64,000 bases of DNA from Paraburkholderia sp. C35 (GCF_003121405.1 NZ_QBUY01000044.1:1-64000), one strand, 5' to 3'. Shown: positions 34,308 through 43,371, counted from the first letter of the stretch. Numbers and translations are program-made. Notes: generated by a model from the letters alone, not told the origin.

Positions 34308-34326
34308 TGTTGCCTGCAAGGCAACA
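34308..34326. repeat. Perfect 8-bp hairpin TGTTGCCT-GCA-AGGCAACA
   Basis: Inverted repeat with a 3-nt spacer in the 245-bp gap between a LysR gene and the oxidoreductase it precedes. There is no T-tract, so it is more likely an operator or attenuating stem than a simple terminator. Confidence 0.45.
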
Positions 34327-34378
34327 ATCGGCGGCAGCGCGCAAAACGAATGTGAGGTTGGTGAAGCGGTGCAATAGC

Positions 34379-35281
34379 CTAGCGGGCGAACTCCGTGGTC
34401 TTCACCGCTTCCGCCAGATAGTCGACGAATGAAGCGATGCGCGCCGAAATGGCCGTGTTGCGATAGTAGACGGCATTGATGGGTTGCCGTACGTCCTGCG
34501 TCTGGCGCGCAAGCAGTTGCACGAGCTTGCCTTCACGACGATCGCGGCCCGTCATGAAGTCGGACAGGCACACGATGCCCGCGCCTTCCAGCGCGAGTTG
34601 CCGCAGCGTTTCACCGCTCGACGATGCGATGGCCGGCTCGATCCGGTAAGGCTCGTTGTCCGGCCCGACCAGCGGCCACGTATTGAGCGACTCGGGTTGC
34701 GTGAAGCCGAGCAGCGAATGCTTCGCAAGGTCTTCTACACGTTTGGGATGCCCATGCGCTTTCAGATACTCCGGCGTCGCGAGCACACGGATGCGGCTAC
34801 TGCCAACGGGTCGGCCGTGCAGTGTCGAATCTTTGAGCGGTCCAATGCGAATCGCGACGTCGGTGCGCCGTTCGAGCAGATCGATGATGCCTTCGTTGCT
34901 GTTCAGTTCGAGTTCGACTTGCGGATAGCGCGCCCGATAACCGGCAACCAGCGGCACGATCACGTGCAGCATGAACGGCGTGGCGGCGTCGATACGCAAA
35001 CGGCCTGAGGGCCGCTCGCGCCGCGCGGCGAGTTGTTCTTCGGCGTTCTCGACAGCGTTGATGATCTCGCGGGTGTTCTGCAGGAATGCCTTGCCTTCTT
35101 CCGTCAGTTCGAGCCGCCGCGTGGTCCGCCGCAGCAACGTGGTTTGCAGTTTCTCTTCGAGCCGCCCGAGCGTGCGGCTCGCGCCCGATACCGTTTGCTC
35201 GAGCTGCTCGGCGGCAGCCGTGATCGAGCCTGTGTCGACCACAGCCGCGAAGGTTTGCAGTTCGTCGAGTGTGACTTTCAT
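34379..35281 (-). CDS. LysR family transcriptional regulator
   Basis: LysR regulator of 300 aa. The helix-turn-helix is at about 3-62 (LDELQTFAAVVDTGSITAAAEQLEQ, with SGASRTLGRLEE as recognition helix). The effector domain resembles the CrgA/PA2877-type group often linked to quinone or electrophile response (DVAIRIGPLKDSTLHGR). It is upstream of, and in the same direction as, the flavin oxidoreductase, so it may control that gene. Confidence 0.9.
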   Translation of the reverse strand: MKVTLDELQTFAAVVDTGSITAAAEQLEQTVSGASRTLGRLEEKLQTTLLRRTTRRLELTEEGKAFLQNTREIINAVENAEEQLAARRERPSGRLRIDAATPFMLHVIVPLVAGYRARYPQVELELNSNEGIIDLLERRTDVAIRIGPLKDSTLHGRPVGSSRIRVLATPEYLKAHGHPKRVEDLAKHSLLGFTQPESLNTWPLVGPDNEPYRIEPAIASSSGETLRQLALEGAGIVCLSDFMTGRDRREGKLVQLLARQTQDVRQPINAVYYRNTAISARIASFVDYLAEAVKTTEFAR

Positions 35282-35361
35282 ACTTGATCTGGAATCAATA
35301 GTGCTCCCTTTATAGACCAGTTTTTCTGCAAAAGTAAAGCGGACACACTGCGCGTGGTGCG

Positions 35362-36051
35362 CTACGGATGGCGTCCGCCGAAATTCGGCATCGTGCCGTT
35401 CGCACGAGCCTGTTTGAGTTCCGCTACGACTTCCGCGCGCGTCTTCGGACGTCCGTTCGATACGCTCGCCGTGTGATTGCGTTGCGCGACGCTGACCGGG
35501 CCGCGTGTGTTGACATGGCTGTTTCGAATGGTTCGTTCATGCTTGCGCGCTGGCTCGCGCATGTCCTCGCGCATTTCTTTGGTCGCGCTCGAATGGGATG
35601 TGCGTGCTGGCGTTTCGACGGCATGCTGTGCGACCGTGTCCGGCGCGTCGCGCGTTGCGGCCAGCTGATTCGCTTTTGCGGTCGCCGCTTTCGTCTTCGC
35701 TTCGCGCATGCGAAGCTCCTGCTGCAGGGCAAGCGCTTGCGGAAGATCCGCATGCACGGCCAGCACTTCGTCGAGCAACACCTTCGCGGCAGTCAGGTCG
35801 TTGCGCTGCAGGTTGTCGCGGATGGCTTGCAGGACATATGCGATGTCTGCGTCGGATGTATCGTCGAGTGCGGTGGCTGGCGGCTTAGTGCTATTCGATG
35901 ACGCAACGGGCGCGCTGTCCGTCGCCGTCGTGTCATCGCGATGAAACGGCCAGATGTCGCCCGATCCGATCTGCACCACAACGGCCGCGAGTGCCAATCC
36001 GCCCATCACGATGCAGCCCGCCAGCGCCTTTTTGTCGAAACGACCATTCAT
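35362..36051 (-). CDS. Membrane-anchored hypothetical protein with helical repeat and DUF4148-like tail
   Basis: Unrecognised protein of 229 aa. One N-terminal membrane anchor (ALAGCIVMGGLALAAVVVQIG) leaves the rest outside the cytoplasm. Residues about 60-115 look like a TPR-type helical hairpin (NLQRNDLTAAKVLLDEVLAV, HADLPQALALQQEL). A long Lys/Ala/Thr-rich disordered stretch follows. The last 25 residues (TRAEVVAELKQARANG then TMPNFGGRHP) resemble the DUF4148 motif of small Burkholderia exported proteins. The role is unknown. Confidence 0.7.
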   Translation of the reverse strand: MNGRFDKKALAGCIVMGGLALAAVVVQIGSGDIWPFHRDDTTATDSAPVASSNSTKPPATALDDTSDADIAYVLQAIRDNLQRNDLTAAKVLLDEVLAVHADLPQALALQQELRMREAKTKAATAKANQLAATRDAPDTVAQHAVETPARTSHSSATKEMREDMREPARKHERTIRNSHVNTRGPVSVAQRNHTASVSNGRPKTRAEVVAELKQARANGTMPNFGGRHP

Positions 36052-36249
36052 CGTTTCCCTCCTTTACATGACGAAAAGGCGCCGTGCGACGATGCGGTTT
36101 GGGAGAAGTACCGTATGGCAGCAGATCGCGGCGCAATGGCGGCCGCGAGACGAGAATGCGAGCAAGAGAGGTGCCAGCGAAGTGCGCTTCAGCTTGCGAT
36201 TGCGCGCACGGTCACATTCCGAATTGCGCTTCGGAGGTGCCCGGGTTTC

Positions 36250-37209
36250 TCACTCCGCCATCGTGAACACCGTCCGCGCCCTTCCCACATCGCTCTGCCA
36301 ATACTTCGAAAGTTCGGCGAGCGGCACCGCATGCGTCTCGATCTCCAGCCGCGCGGATTCCGCGGCATGCAACACCTCGCCCGCCGAATGCATCAACCGG
36401 TCGAACGGCACGCTGCCAATTCCGCTTCCCAGCAAACTGATGGCCGACGCACGCAGCACCGCGCCCGGCAATTCGAGCGACGCCCCGCCAATCGAGCCGA
36501 TCTGCACGAAGCGCATCGGATAGCCATCGGGCAGCGCGCGCGCCGCGCATGTCAGCAGCGCCTGCGCAGCCGCGCCCCACAGATAATCGAGCACCACATC
36601 GACGCCCGCGCGGAAATGCGGCTCGAACGCGCGATGCAGCGCCGCTTCATCCTGATCGAGCGACACCACATGATCGGCGCCGACTGCCTGCAGCCCTTCG
36701 AGCGTCTGTGGATGACGCCCCGTCGCGATCACTTTGGCCGCGCCCAGATGTTTCGCGATCTGCACCGCTAGCCGACCGGACGCGCCCGTCGCGCCGTTGA
36801 TCAGCACCGTCTCGCCCGGCACGAACTTCGCGCGCTCGATCAGCGCCGCCCACGACGACATGCCCGGAATCGCCATCGCGGCCGCTGTGACGGGATCGAG
36901 CGCGTCAGGAATGGCGAGGCATTGCGCTTCTGGCACGAGTGCCTGCTGCGCCAGCCCGCCCGACGGCGCCTTCGGCCCGAAGAAATAGACGCGCGTGCCA
37001 TCTTCCCGGCGCCCCACGCCGTCGATGCCCGCCACGAACGGAAAGCGGCCCGTCGACGAGTAATGCGAACCGGATGCCTTCGCGCGCGTCACGTGGCTCA
37101 ACGCCGACGCTTCGACATCGACGAGCACGTAGCCGGATTCGGCAGATGGCGCATCGAAGTCGCCATATGCGGGCATCTGCCCTGCCTGTGTAACAACGGC
37201 TGCTTTCAT
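36250..37209 (-). CDS. Zinc-independent MDR-family alcohol dehydrogenase/quinone reductase
   Basis: Medium-chain dehydrogenase/reductase of 319 aa from ATG 37209, the QOR-like branch without structural zinc cysteines. The cofactor motif is NGATGASGRLAVQIAKHLGA (about 140-159), and FVAGIDGVGRREDGTRVYFFG precedes it. The start overlaps the stop of a small upstream gene (ATGA), so the two are translated as a pair. Substrate unknown. NADPH is likely, because an Arg (ATGRH) follows the Rossmann strand. Confidence 0.88.
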   Translation of the reverse strand: MKAAVVTQAGQMPAYGDFDAPSAESGYVLVDVEASALSHVTRAKASGSHYSSTGRFPFVAGIDGVGRREDGTRVYFFGPKAPSGGLAQQALVPEAQCLAIPDALDPVTAAAMAIPGMSSWAALIERAKFVPGETVLINGATGASGRLAVQIAKHLGAAKVIATGRHPQTLEGLQAVGADHVVSLDQDEAALHRAFEPHFRAGVDVVLDYLWGAAAQALLTCAARALPDGYPMRFVQIGSIGGASLELPGAVLRASAISLLGSGIGSVPFDRLMHSAGEVLHAAESARLEIETHAVPLAELSKYWQSDVGRARTVFTMAE

Positions 37210-37475
37210 GATTGCACCTCGCTCAGTTGGGTTTCGATCCACGCGCGCAGCTTCGCGTCGCGAATCTCCAGCACATCGAAAAGCCCGGTTGCACGCAACG
37301 CAGGCAATGCGTCGACGATATCGGCAGCCGCCTGCGCGCGCGCCGTTTCGTCGGTATCGGCGGCGCTCCATGCGCTCGCGTTGGCCAGAAAGGCGGCGAC
37401 GGTGCCCTTGCGGATCGTCGTGCCGCGCACGTCGATATGATCGGCGTGATCGGGAAGAAGCTGTTCGGCTCGCAT
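37206..37475 (-). CDS. Conserved-looking small protein (89 aa) coupled to the MDR reductase
   Basis: Unrecognised soluble protein of 89 aa, acidic and mainly helical by composition (DTDETARAQAAADIVDAL, AKLRAWIETQLSE). ATG 37475 is preceded by GAGGAG. A longer frame to 37610 runs into the divergent AraC gene and is not used. The 4-nt overlap with the reductase gene argues for a shared function or complex. There are no cysteines and no signal peptide. Confidence 0.7.
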   Translation of the reverse strand: MRAEQLLPDHADHIDVRGTTIRKGTVAAFLANASAWSAADTDETARAQAAADIVDALPALRATGLFDVLEIRDAKLRAWIETQLSEVQS

Positions 37476-37570
37476 CGACTGCACTCCTCGTAAATGATGT
37501 CGAAGCCAGTCTAGATCTGCAGGATCGGCGTGTCTCAGGTATAAAAGCCATTCGATACGGTTTTCCGGCC

Positions 37571-38377
37571 ATGACCACTCCGCTGATCCGCCCCGACCTC
37601 GTTCTGTCATCGGACGGCCCGTTTCTGGCCGCCGCCGAACTCACGCAGCGCGAATCCCGCGCGACCTCCCCGCACAGCCATGCGCGGGGCCAACTGATGG
37701 GTGCGCTGAGCGGTCTCGTGTCGGTGGGTGTGAACCGTCAGCAGTGGGTCGTGCCCGCCGTGCACGCAATCTGGATTCCGCCGCATTGCGAGCATTCGGT
37801 GCGCTCGCATGGGCCGTTTGCGGGCTGGAGCGTGTTCATCGCCGAGCCGCGCTGCGCGGCGCTGCCGCCCGAACCGCGCGCGATCCGCACGACGCCGCTG
37901 CTGCGCGCCGCCGTCAGCCGCGCCGCAAGCTGGGACGGCACGCCACTCGACGCGCAGCAAACGCGCATCGCCGATGTGATTCTCGATGAAGTGGCGGCCT
38001 CGCGCGCTGAATCGCTAGGATTGCCCGCGCCTGAAGACGCGCGGCTCGCGCGCATTACCGATGCACTCGCGCAAGACCTGTCGGACTCGCGGCGCCTCGA
38101 AGAATGGGCGCAATGGGCCGGGCTGTCGGCCCGCACGCTGAGTCGCCGCTTCGTCGCCGAAACGGGCATGAGCTTCGCGCAATGGCGCGCGCAGGCGCGG
38201 CTGCTGCGCGCGCTGGAACGGGTCGCCGAAGGTGTCAGCGTGACGACCATCGCGCTCGAACTCGGCTATGACAACGTGAGCGCGTTCATCGATATGTTCA
38301 AACGCGCGACGGGCACCACGCCGGGGCGATATGCGGCGATGAAGCCGGCATCGCCCGATGCTGCTGACCACGTCTAG
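37571..38377 (+). CDS. AraC family transcriptional regulator
   Basis: AraC/XylS regulator of 268 aa from ATG 37571. The N-terminal cupin-type sensor includes SPHSHARGQLMGALSG and the IWIPPHCEHSV segment. The C-terminal double helix-turn-helix covers about 170-260 (LEEWAQWAGLSARTLSRRF and VTTIALELGYDNVSAFIDMFKR). It is divergent from the 89-aa gene/MDR reductase pair across 95 bp, so those are likely targets. Confidence 0.9.
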   Translation: MTTPLIRPDLVLSSDGPFLAAAELTQRESRATSPHSHARGQLMGALSGLVSVGVNRQQWVVPAVHAIWIPPHCEHSVRSHGPFAGWSVFIAEPRCAALPPEPRAIRTTPLLRAAVSRAASWDGTPLDAQQTRIADVILDEVAASRAESLGLPAPEDARLARITDALAQDLSDSRRLEEWAQWAGLSARTLSRRFVAETGMSFAQWRAQARLLRALERVAEGVSVTTIALELGYDNVSAFIDMFKRATGTTPGRYAAMKPASPDAADHV

Positions 38378-38380
38378 CCT

Positions 38381-39718
38381 TCAATACGTGTAGTCGCCAA
38401 TCACCTGCCTGACCTTCTCCAGCGATTCGCGCAACACGTCCAGTTCGACGGAACCCAACGCGAGGCGCACGGCATGCGGGACATGATGCGAGGTCGCATA
38501 CGGCTCCGCCGTTGAAACCGAAATATGCTTGCGCATCAGCGCCGCGGCCACCTGATCGGCGCGCACGTCTTCAGAAAACGGCAGCCACACGAAATACGAC
38601 GATGGATGTCGAACGCAATCCATCCCGGCGAGAACCTCAGCCGCTATCGCCTGACGAGTCTTCGCGTCGCGGCGCTTCTCCGTTTCCAGCCGCCTGAGGG
38701 TGCCGTCTTCGAGCCACGCGCACACCAGCGCGATCATCACGCCGGGCGTGTTCCATGTCGTCGCCCGCAGCACGCGCTCGATGGCTTTCATCGGTTCAGT
38801 CGGCGCAGCCACATACCCCACCCGCAATCCCGTGGCGATGTTCTTCGAAAAGCCGGACACGTACCCGGTCGTCTCCGGCGCGAGTGCGGCGAGCGGCGCG
38901 GGCGGCTTGTCGGCAAGGAACGCGTAGGCGGCGTCCTCGATGATCAGCAGGCCATGACGGCGCGCGATCTCCACCAGTTGCTTGCGCCATCGCGCGCCCG
39001 TCACCCAGCCGAGCGGATTGTGCAGCGTCGGCATCACGTAGACGGCTCGCACGCGCCGCGTCCTGCACAGGCGCGCCAGCGCTTCGAGATCGAAGCCCTG
39101 CCCGTCCGCCGACGGCAAGGGCGCCAGTTCCAGCCGGCAGGCCTCGGCCAGCACCTTGAAGCCGGGATAGGTCAAGGTATCGACGGCAACGACGTCGCCG
39201 GGCTGCAGGAGCGCCATCACGGTCGCCGCCAGCCCCGCCTGCGCGCCGTTCACCAGCGACACCTGCTGCCAGTCCACCGCCAGCCCTCGCGATGCGAGAT
39301 GCCGCGCCACGGCCGCGCGTTCGTGCTGACGCCCGCCGTGCGGCTGATAGCGCAACAGGCTTTCGAGATCGCCGGACGATGCAAGCTGGCGCAAGCCGTT
39401 ACGCAGCAGATCGCCCTGGCCGGGCAGCGCCGGATAGTTGAAGCTGAGATCGACCATGCCCGCCGCGAGCGCGAACTGGTCGATGCCCTGGCGCGCAGGC
39501 AGCGAAATCTCGCGCACGTACGTGCCGCGCCCCGTTTCGCCGCTCACGAGTCCCATCGCTGCGAGCTCGGCATAGACACGCGTCGCGGTGACGAGCGCCA
39601 GCCCGTGCTTCGCGGCGAGATCGCGATGCGTCGGCAGACGCGTGCCCGCGCGCAGCCGTCCCGCGCGGATATCCGCTGCGAGCGCGTCGACCAGTGCCTT
39701 GTAACGGGGTTGAGCCAT
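38381..39718 (-). CDS. MocR family (GntR HTH + aminotransferase-like) regulator
   Basis: MocR-type transcription factor of 445 aa. The N-terminal GntR winged helix covers about 5-70 (YKALVDALAADIRAGRLRAG, then PTHRDLAAKHGL). The rest is a fold-type I aminotransferase-like domain with the PLP lysine in SGFSKNIATGLRVGY and the PTLHNPLGWV and EDAAYAFL motifs. PLP or an amino compound would be the effector. ATG 39718 is used, because the frame's earlier start is a TTG. It is divergent from a DJ-1/PfpI gene, and a long dyad lies between them. Confidence 0.92.
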   Translation of the reverse strand: MAQPRYKALVDALAADIRAGRLRAGTRLPTHRDLAAKHGLALVTATRVYAELAAMGLVSGETGRGTYVREISLPARQGIDQFALAAGMVDLSFNYPALPGQGDLLRNGLRQLASSGDLESLLRYQPHGGRQHERAAVARHLASRGLAVDWQQVSLVNGAQAGLAATVMALLQPGDVVAVDTLTYPGFKVLAEACRLELAPLPSADGQGFDLEALARLCRTRRVRAVYVMPTLHNPLGWVTGARWRKQLVEIARRHGLLIIEDAAYAFLADKPPAPLAALAPETTGYVSGFSKNIATGLRVGYVAAPTEPMKAIERVLRATTWNTPGVMIALVCAWLEDGTLRRLETEKRRDAKTRQAIAAEVLAGMDCVRHPSSYFVWLPFSEDVRADQVAAALMRKHISVSTAEPYATSHHVPHAVRLALGSVELDVLRESLEKVRQVIGDYTY

Positions 39719-39730
39719 ACGCAGATGTAT

Positions 39731-39756
39731 CCATGACAATTATTTGATTGTAATGG
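39731..39756. promoter_or_regulatory. Extended dyad between mocR-type gene and DJ-1/PfpI gene
   Basis: CCAT-N-ACAAT, six bases, then ATTGT-N-ATGG: nine of ten bases in each arm are inverted repeats of the other. It lies 13 bp before the regulator start and 50 bp before the divergent DJ-1/PfpI start, the expected place for a site that controls both. The central AT-rich spacer (TATTTG) fits a flexible GntR-type site. Confidence 0.7.
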
Positions 39757-39805
39757 TCTTCGCGCCTAGCATGTGCTCACCCCATTCAACAGCAGGCGCG
39801 ACATC

Positions 39806-40423
39806 ATGCACATCGCCATTCTCACGTTCGAAGGCTTCAACGAACTCGATTCGCTCATCGCGCTCGGCATTCTCAATCGCGTGAAGAAGCCGGACTGGCG
39901 CGTATCGCTTGCGACGCCGCATGCGCGCGTCAAGTCGATGAACGGCGTGACGGTCGAAGGACAGATCGCGCTGCACGAAGCGAATACTGCGGATGCCGTT
40001 ATCGTCGGCAGTGGCGTGTTGACGCGCAATGTCGTCGCCGATCCCGCGCTGATGGCGCAGATGCAGTTCGATCCCTCGCGCCAGCTGCTGGCCGCGCAAT
40101 GTTCCGGCACGCTCGTGCTGGCGAAGCTCGGCCTGATCGACGGCGTGCCTGCCTGCACCGATCTCACGACCAAACCGTGGGTACAGGAAGCCGGCGTGGA
40201 CGTGCTCGATCAACCGTTCTTTGCGAAGGGCAATGTCGCGACGGCAGGTGGATGTCTCGCGTCGCAGTATCTGGCGGCATGGGTGATTGCGCGCTTCGAA
40301 GGCGTCGATGCGGCTGCGAGCGCGATGCATTACGTCGCGCCCGTTGGCGAGAAAGAAGAATACGTGGCGCGTGCGATGCGCAATATCACGCCGTATCTGC
40401 AGGAGACGACTGCCACCGCATGA
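39806..40423 (+). CDS. DJ-1/PfpI family protein
   Basis: Class I glutamine-amidotransferase-like protein of the DJ-1/PfpI superfamily, 205 aa from ATG 39806. The nucleophile-elbow Cys is in LLAAQCSGTLVLAKLG (about residue 102). The early Glu in LTFEGFNELDSL is the conserved acidic partner. Family members include deglycase-like proteins, isonitrile hydratases and chaperones, and this one cannot be narrowed down. Probably controlled by the MocR-type protein on the other side of the dyad. Confidence 0.88.
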   Translation: MHIAILTFEGFNELDSLIALGILNRVKKPDWRVSLATPHARVKSMNGVTVEGQIALHEANTADAVIVGSGVLTRNVVADPALMAQMQFDPSRQLLAAQCSGTLVLAKLGLIDGVPACTDLTTKPWVQEAGVDVLDQPFFAKGNVATAGGCLASQYLAAWVIARFEGVDAAASAMHYVAPVGEKEEYVARAMRNITPYLQETTATA

Positions 40424-40540
40424 GTACGCGACACGTGCAACGGGCCGCGTTTTTAACCTGTTTTCCGTAGGCCCGTCATCACAATCGCGACACGATTCCG
40501 CGCTGAAACGACATTGAAAAAAGGTGCGGAAAAAGCAACA

Positions 40541-40568
40541 TAAAAATTAATCGAATCCGGCGAAATAA
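40541..40568 (+). promoter_or_regulatory. Possible sigma-28 (FliA) type promoter before the chemoreceptor
   Basis: TAAA (40541-40544), 15 nt, then GCGAAATAA (40560-40568), which loosely matches TAAA-N15-GCCGATAA. It lies about 120 bp before the chemoreceptor start. The match at -10 is imperfect. Confidence 0.35.
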
Positions 40569-40686
40569 CTGCTCAAGCCCATCCGATATTGGCCGACAAC
40601 CAGCGTAATCGACGCTGCGCAGCACGTCATTTTCAGCGCGTCGTCTCACGATATCGGCTAGTGGTTGTCATCGGGCAGAGGTCAAT

Positions 40687-42579
40687 TTGAAGCTTACGGA
40701 TTCGATTGCATTCAGGTTCAGCGCGGCATCGGGTGCCGCACTTGCCATCACGGTAGTTCTTCTCACGACGGTTGGCGCATGGAACGTGCGCAATCAGGCT
40801 GTCGATGAATTCGAGCAGTCCAGTCATGCGCGTATCGTTCAGGCTGATGAATCGCTCGATGTGAGTTTCAGGGAAGTCGAGCAGAACCTCACCTATCTCA
40901 CGCAAACCGCGCAACTCAAATCCACGGATCAAAGCATCACCGATTATCTGAACCACGGCGGTCAGATGACGCCGGACAAGAACGGCGAGATCGAAAAGAC
41001 CATCTTCGCCAAGCTCAAGCAATTCGGCGACACGCATCCCAACATGCGGTATCTCGACATCGGCACACGCTGGGGCGGTTATGTGCAGTGGCCAATCGAG
41101 AGCCTGAATGGCGAGCACTACGATCCGCGCGTCAGGCCCTGGTATGAACTGGGTATGACGGCGCCCGATCGCGTCGTGCGTCCCGCGCCCTATCTGAGCG
41201 CGACGGGTTCCGGCGGCGCGATCATTCCGTTTGCGCGCGTCGTGAAGGACAACAAGGACGACATTCTCGGCGTGCTCGAAGGCGACATCTCACTCGACGA
41301 CTTCGCGCGGCTCACCAGCGGTATCCAGTTCGGCAAGACGGGTTATCTGGTCGTCACCGACAGCAACGGAAAGATTCTGATCGATCCGCGCGAGAAGAAA
41401 CACGAATTCAAGGACCTCAAAGGACTGGGCGGCGGTTACGAACAGCTGGCCAATGCAGGCGATGGCCTCACGCGCATCCAGATGGACGGCGTCGATTACC
41501 GGAGCTTCATCTATACGTCGCCGAAGAACGGCTGGAAATACTACGCGCTCGTGCCGGAAGCGGAAATGATGGCAGCCGCCAACCGGCTCACGTGGACGCT
41601 GATCGGGATGGGGCTGCTGGTGCTGGTGATCGCCGTGCTCATCATGGTTGCATTGGGCCGCCGCATGACCGATCCGATCCGCAATCTCGCGCAGTCGATG
41701 CACGAGATCGCATCCGGCGACGGCGACATGACACGGCGCCTGCCGCAACTGAGCAACGACGAAGTCGGCCATCTGGCGAAGCAGTTCAATGCGTTCGTCG
41801 AAAAGCTGCACGGCGTGCTGCAGAAAGTGATGACGAGCAGCCGTCATCTCGAACTGGCCGCAAGCGAGGTGTCGGCGGGCAATCTCGATCTGTCGTCGAG
41901 AACGGAGCAACAGGCTGCGTCGATCCAGCAAACGGCAGCGAGCATGGAAGAACTGGCCGGCACGGTGCGCGGCACCGCCGATCAGGCGAAGACCGCCAAC
42001 GCGGTCGCGGCGAACGCCGTGCAAGTGGCGCGGCGCGGTAATGAAGCTGTGTCCGGCGCGGCGAAAACGATGAACACGGCGGTCGAGCAATCGGGGCGCA
42101 TCGTCGGCATTGTCGGGATGATCGAAGGGATTGCGTTTCAGACCAATATTCTGGCGCTGAATGCCGCGGTCGACTCCGCGCGCGCAGGCGAGAGCGGACG
42201 CGGTTTTGCGGTGGTCGCCGCCGAGGTGCGCAACCTGGCCCAGCGCTCGACGGGTGCGGCGAAAGAGATCAAGGCGCTGCTGGAAGCATCCGTCGGCAAT
42301 GTCGAGGCAGGCGCCGAACAGGTGAACCTTGCGGGCAAGACGATTGCCGAACTGACGGACGCCGTGTCGAATCTCGCCACCATCACCAGCGAAATCGCCG
42401 ATTCCGCGCGCGAGCAAAGCCGCGCGATCGGCGAGGTCAATCAGGCTGTGTCGCTGATGGACCAGTCGACCCAGCAAAACGCGGCGCTGGTGGAAGAGAT
42501 GGCGGCTGCGTCCGAATCGCTCAGCACGCAGGGCAAGGATCTCAACTCGACGGTTGGTTTCTTCAAGCTGGGCGCGTGA
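40687..42579 (+). CDS. Methyl-accepting chemotaxis protein with dCache-type sensor
   Basis: Transmembrane chemoreceptor of 630 aa. TM1 (about 13-30), a large periplasmic double-Cache sensor (about 35-290, with YLDIGTRWGGYVQWP, DPRVRPWYELGM and FGKTGYLVVTDSNGKILIDP), TM2 (about 300-325), HAMP and a long cytoplasmic signalling hairpin with the conserved tip IAFQTNILALNAAV. The usual VEAARAGE after the tip reads VDSARAGE. There is no C-terminal NWETF-type CheR tether. The start is TTG 40687, supported by AGAGGTC 5-6 nt upstream. No in-frame ATG precedes the TM1 segment. The ligand is likely a small organic acid or amino acid, by analogy with dCache receptors. Confidence 0.9.
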   Translation: MKLTDSIAFRFSAASGAALAITVVLLTTVGAWNVRNQAVDEFEQSSHARIVQADESLDVSFREVEQNLTYLTQTAQLKSTDQSITDYLNHGGQMTPDKNGEIEKTIFAKLKQFGDTHPNMRYLDIGTRWGGYVQWPIESLNGEHYDPRVRPWYELGMTAPDRVVRPAPYLSATGSGGAIIPFARVVKDNKDDILGVLEGDISLDDFARLTSGIQFGKTGYLVVTDSNGKILIDPREKKHEFKDLKGLGGGYEQLANAGDGLTRIQMDGVDYRSFIYTSPKNGWKYYALVPEAEMMAAANRLTWTLIGMGLLVLVIAVLIMVALGRRMTDPIRNLAQSMHEIASGDGDMTRRLPQLSNDEVGHLAKQFNAFVEKLHGVLQKVMTSSRHLELAASEVSAGNLDLSSRTEQQAASIQQTAASMEELAGTVRGTADQAKTANAVAANAVQVARRGNEAVSGAAKTMNTAVEQSGRIVGIVGMIEGIAFQTNILALNAAVDSARAGESGRGFAVVAAEVRNLAQRSTGAAKEIKALLEASVGNVEAGAEQVNLAGKTIAELTDAVSNLATITSEIADSAREQSRAIGEVNQAVSLMDQSTQQNAALVEEMAAASESLSTQGKDLNSTVGFFKLGA

Positions 42580-42753
42580 TATTCGGGCGGGTTCAGGCGG
42601 CGCGCGCCACTGTTCGCGGGCGTGGCGCCACCGTTCTCGTTTCGAGAAGTATGAATTGACCTGGCGACGGATTCTGCTGCGGGCTCAGGGTGCCTAGACT
42701 TCGGTCTCAAGTGATCGGGATGTCCCAGTCACCTCTGACCCGAGGAAAACGCC

Positions 42754-43371
42754 ATGAAGCTGTACTACCACCCGCTGTCCGGCCACTCGCACCGCGCCCG
42801 CCTGTTCCTGTCGCTGCTCGGCATCGAGCACGAGTTGATCCAGGTCGATCTCGCCGCCGCCGAGCACAAATCCGCTGCTTTCCTGAAGCTCAACCGTTTC
42901 GGCCAGCTGCCCGTGCTGGTCGACGGCGACACGACCATCGCCGACTCCAACGCGATTCTGGTGTACCTTGCCCGCAAGACAGGCAAGACCGAATGGCTGC
43001 CGCAATCGCCCGCACACGAAGCGGCCGTGCAGCGCTGGCTGTCCGTCGCTGCCGGTGAAATCGCCTTCGGCCCCGCCGCCGCGCGTCTCATCACCGTGTT
43101 CGGCGCGAAATACAACGCGGAAGAACTGATTGCCCGCGCGCACCACATCCTCAAGCTGATCGACGAAGAACTGGCCGGACGCGACTTCATCGCCCAGTCT
43201 CATCCGACGATTGCCGACGTGGCGCTGTACAGCTACATCGCGCGTGCGCCGGAAGGCAATGTCGATCTGTCGTTCTATCCGAATGTCGCGACATGGCTGA
43301 GCCGCGTCGAGGCACTGCCCGGCTTCGTCGAGTTCCAGAAGACGCCTGTGGGCCTCGCTGCGAACCAGTAA
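42754..43371 (+). CDS. Glutathione S-transferase
   Basis: Soluble glutathione S-transferase of 205 aa. N-terminal thioredoxin-like domain (MKLYYHPLSGHSHRARLFLSLLG) with a Ser/His pair at the active-site turn, QLPVLVDGD cis-Pro segment and TTIADSNAILVYLA glutathione-binding Ser/Asn. All-helical C-terminal domain with HPTIADVALYSYI, the family capping motif. GAGGAAAACGCC precedes ATG 42754. It lies 79 bp before the three-domain oxidoreductase and may share its promoter. Confidence 0.92.
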   Translation: MKLYYHPLSGHSHRARLFLSLLGIEHELIQVDLAAAEHKSAAFLKLNRFGQLPVLVDGDTTIADSNAILVYLARKTGKTEWLPQSPAHEAAVQRWLSVAAGEIAFGPAAARLITVFGAKYNAEELIARAHHILKLIDEELAGRDFIAQSHPTIADVALYSYIARAPEGNVDLSFYPNVATWLSRVEALPGFVEFQKTPVGLAANQ

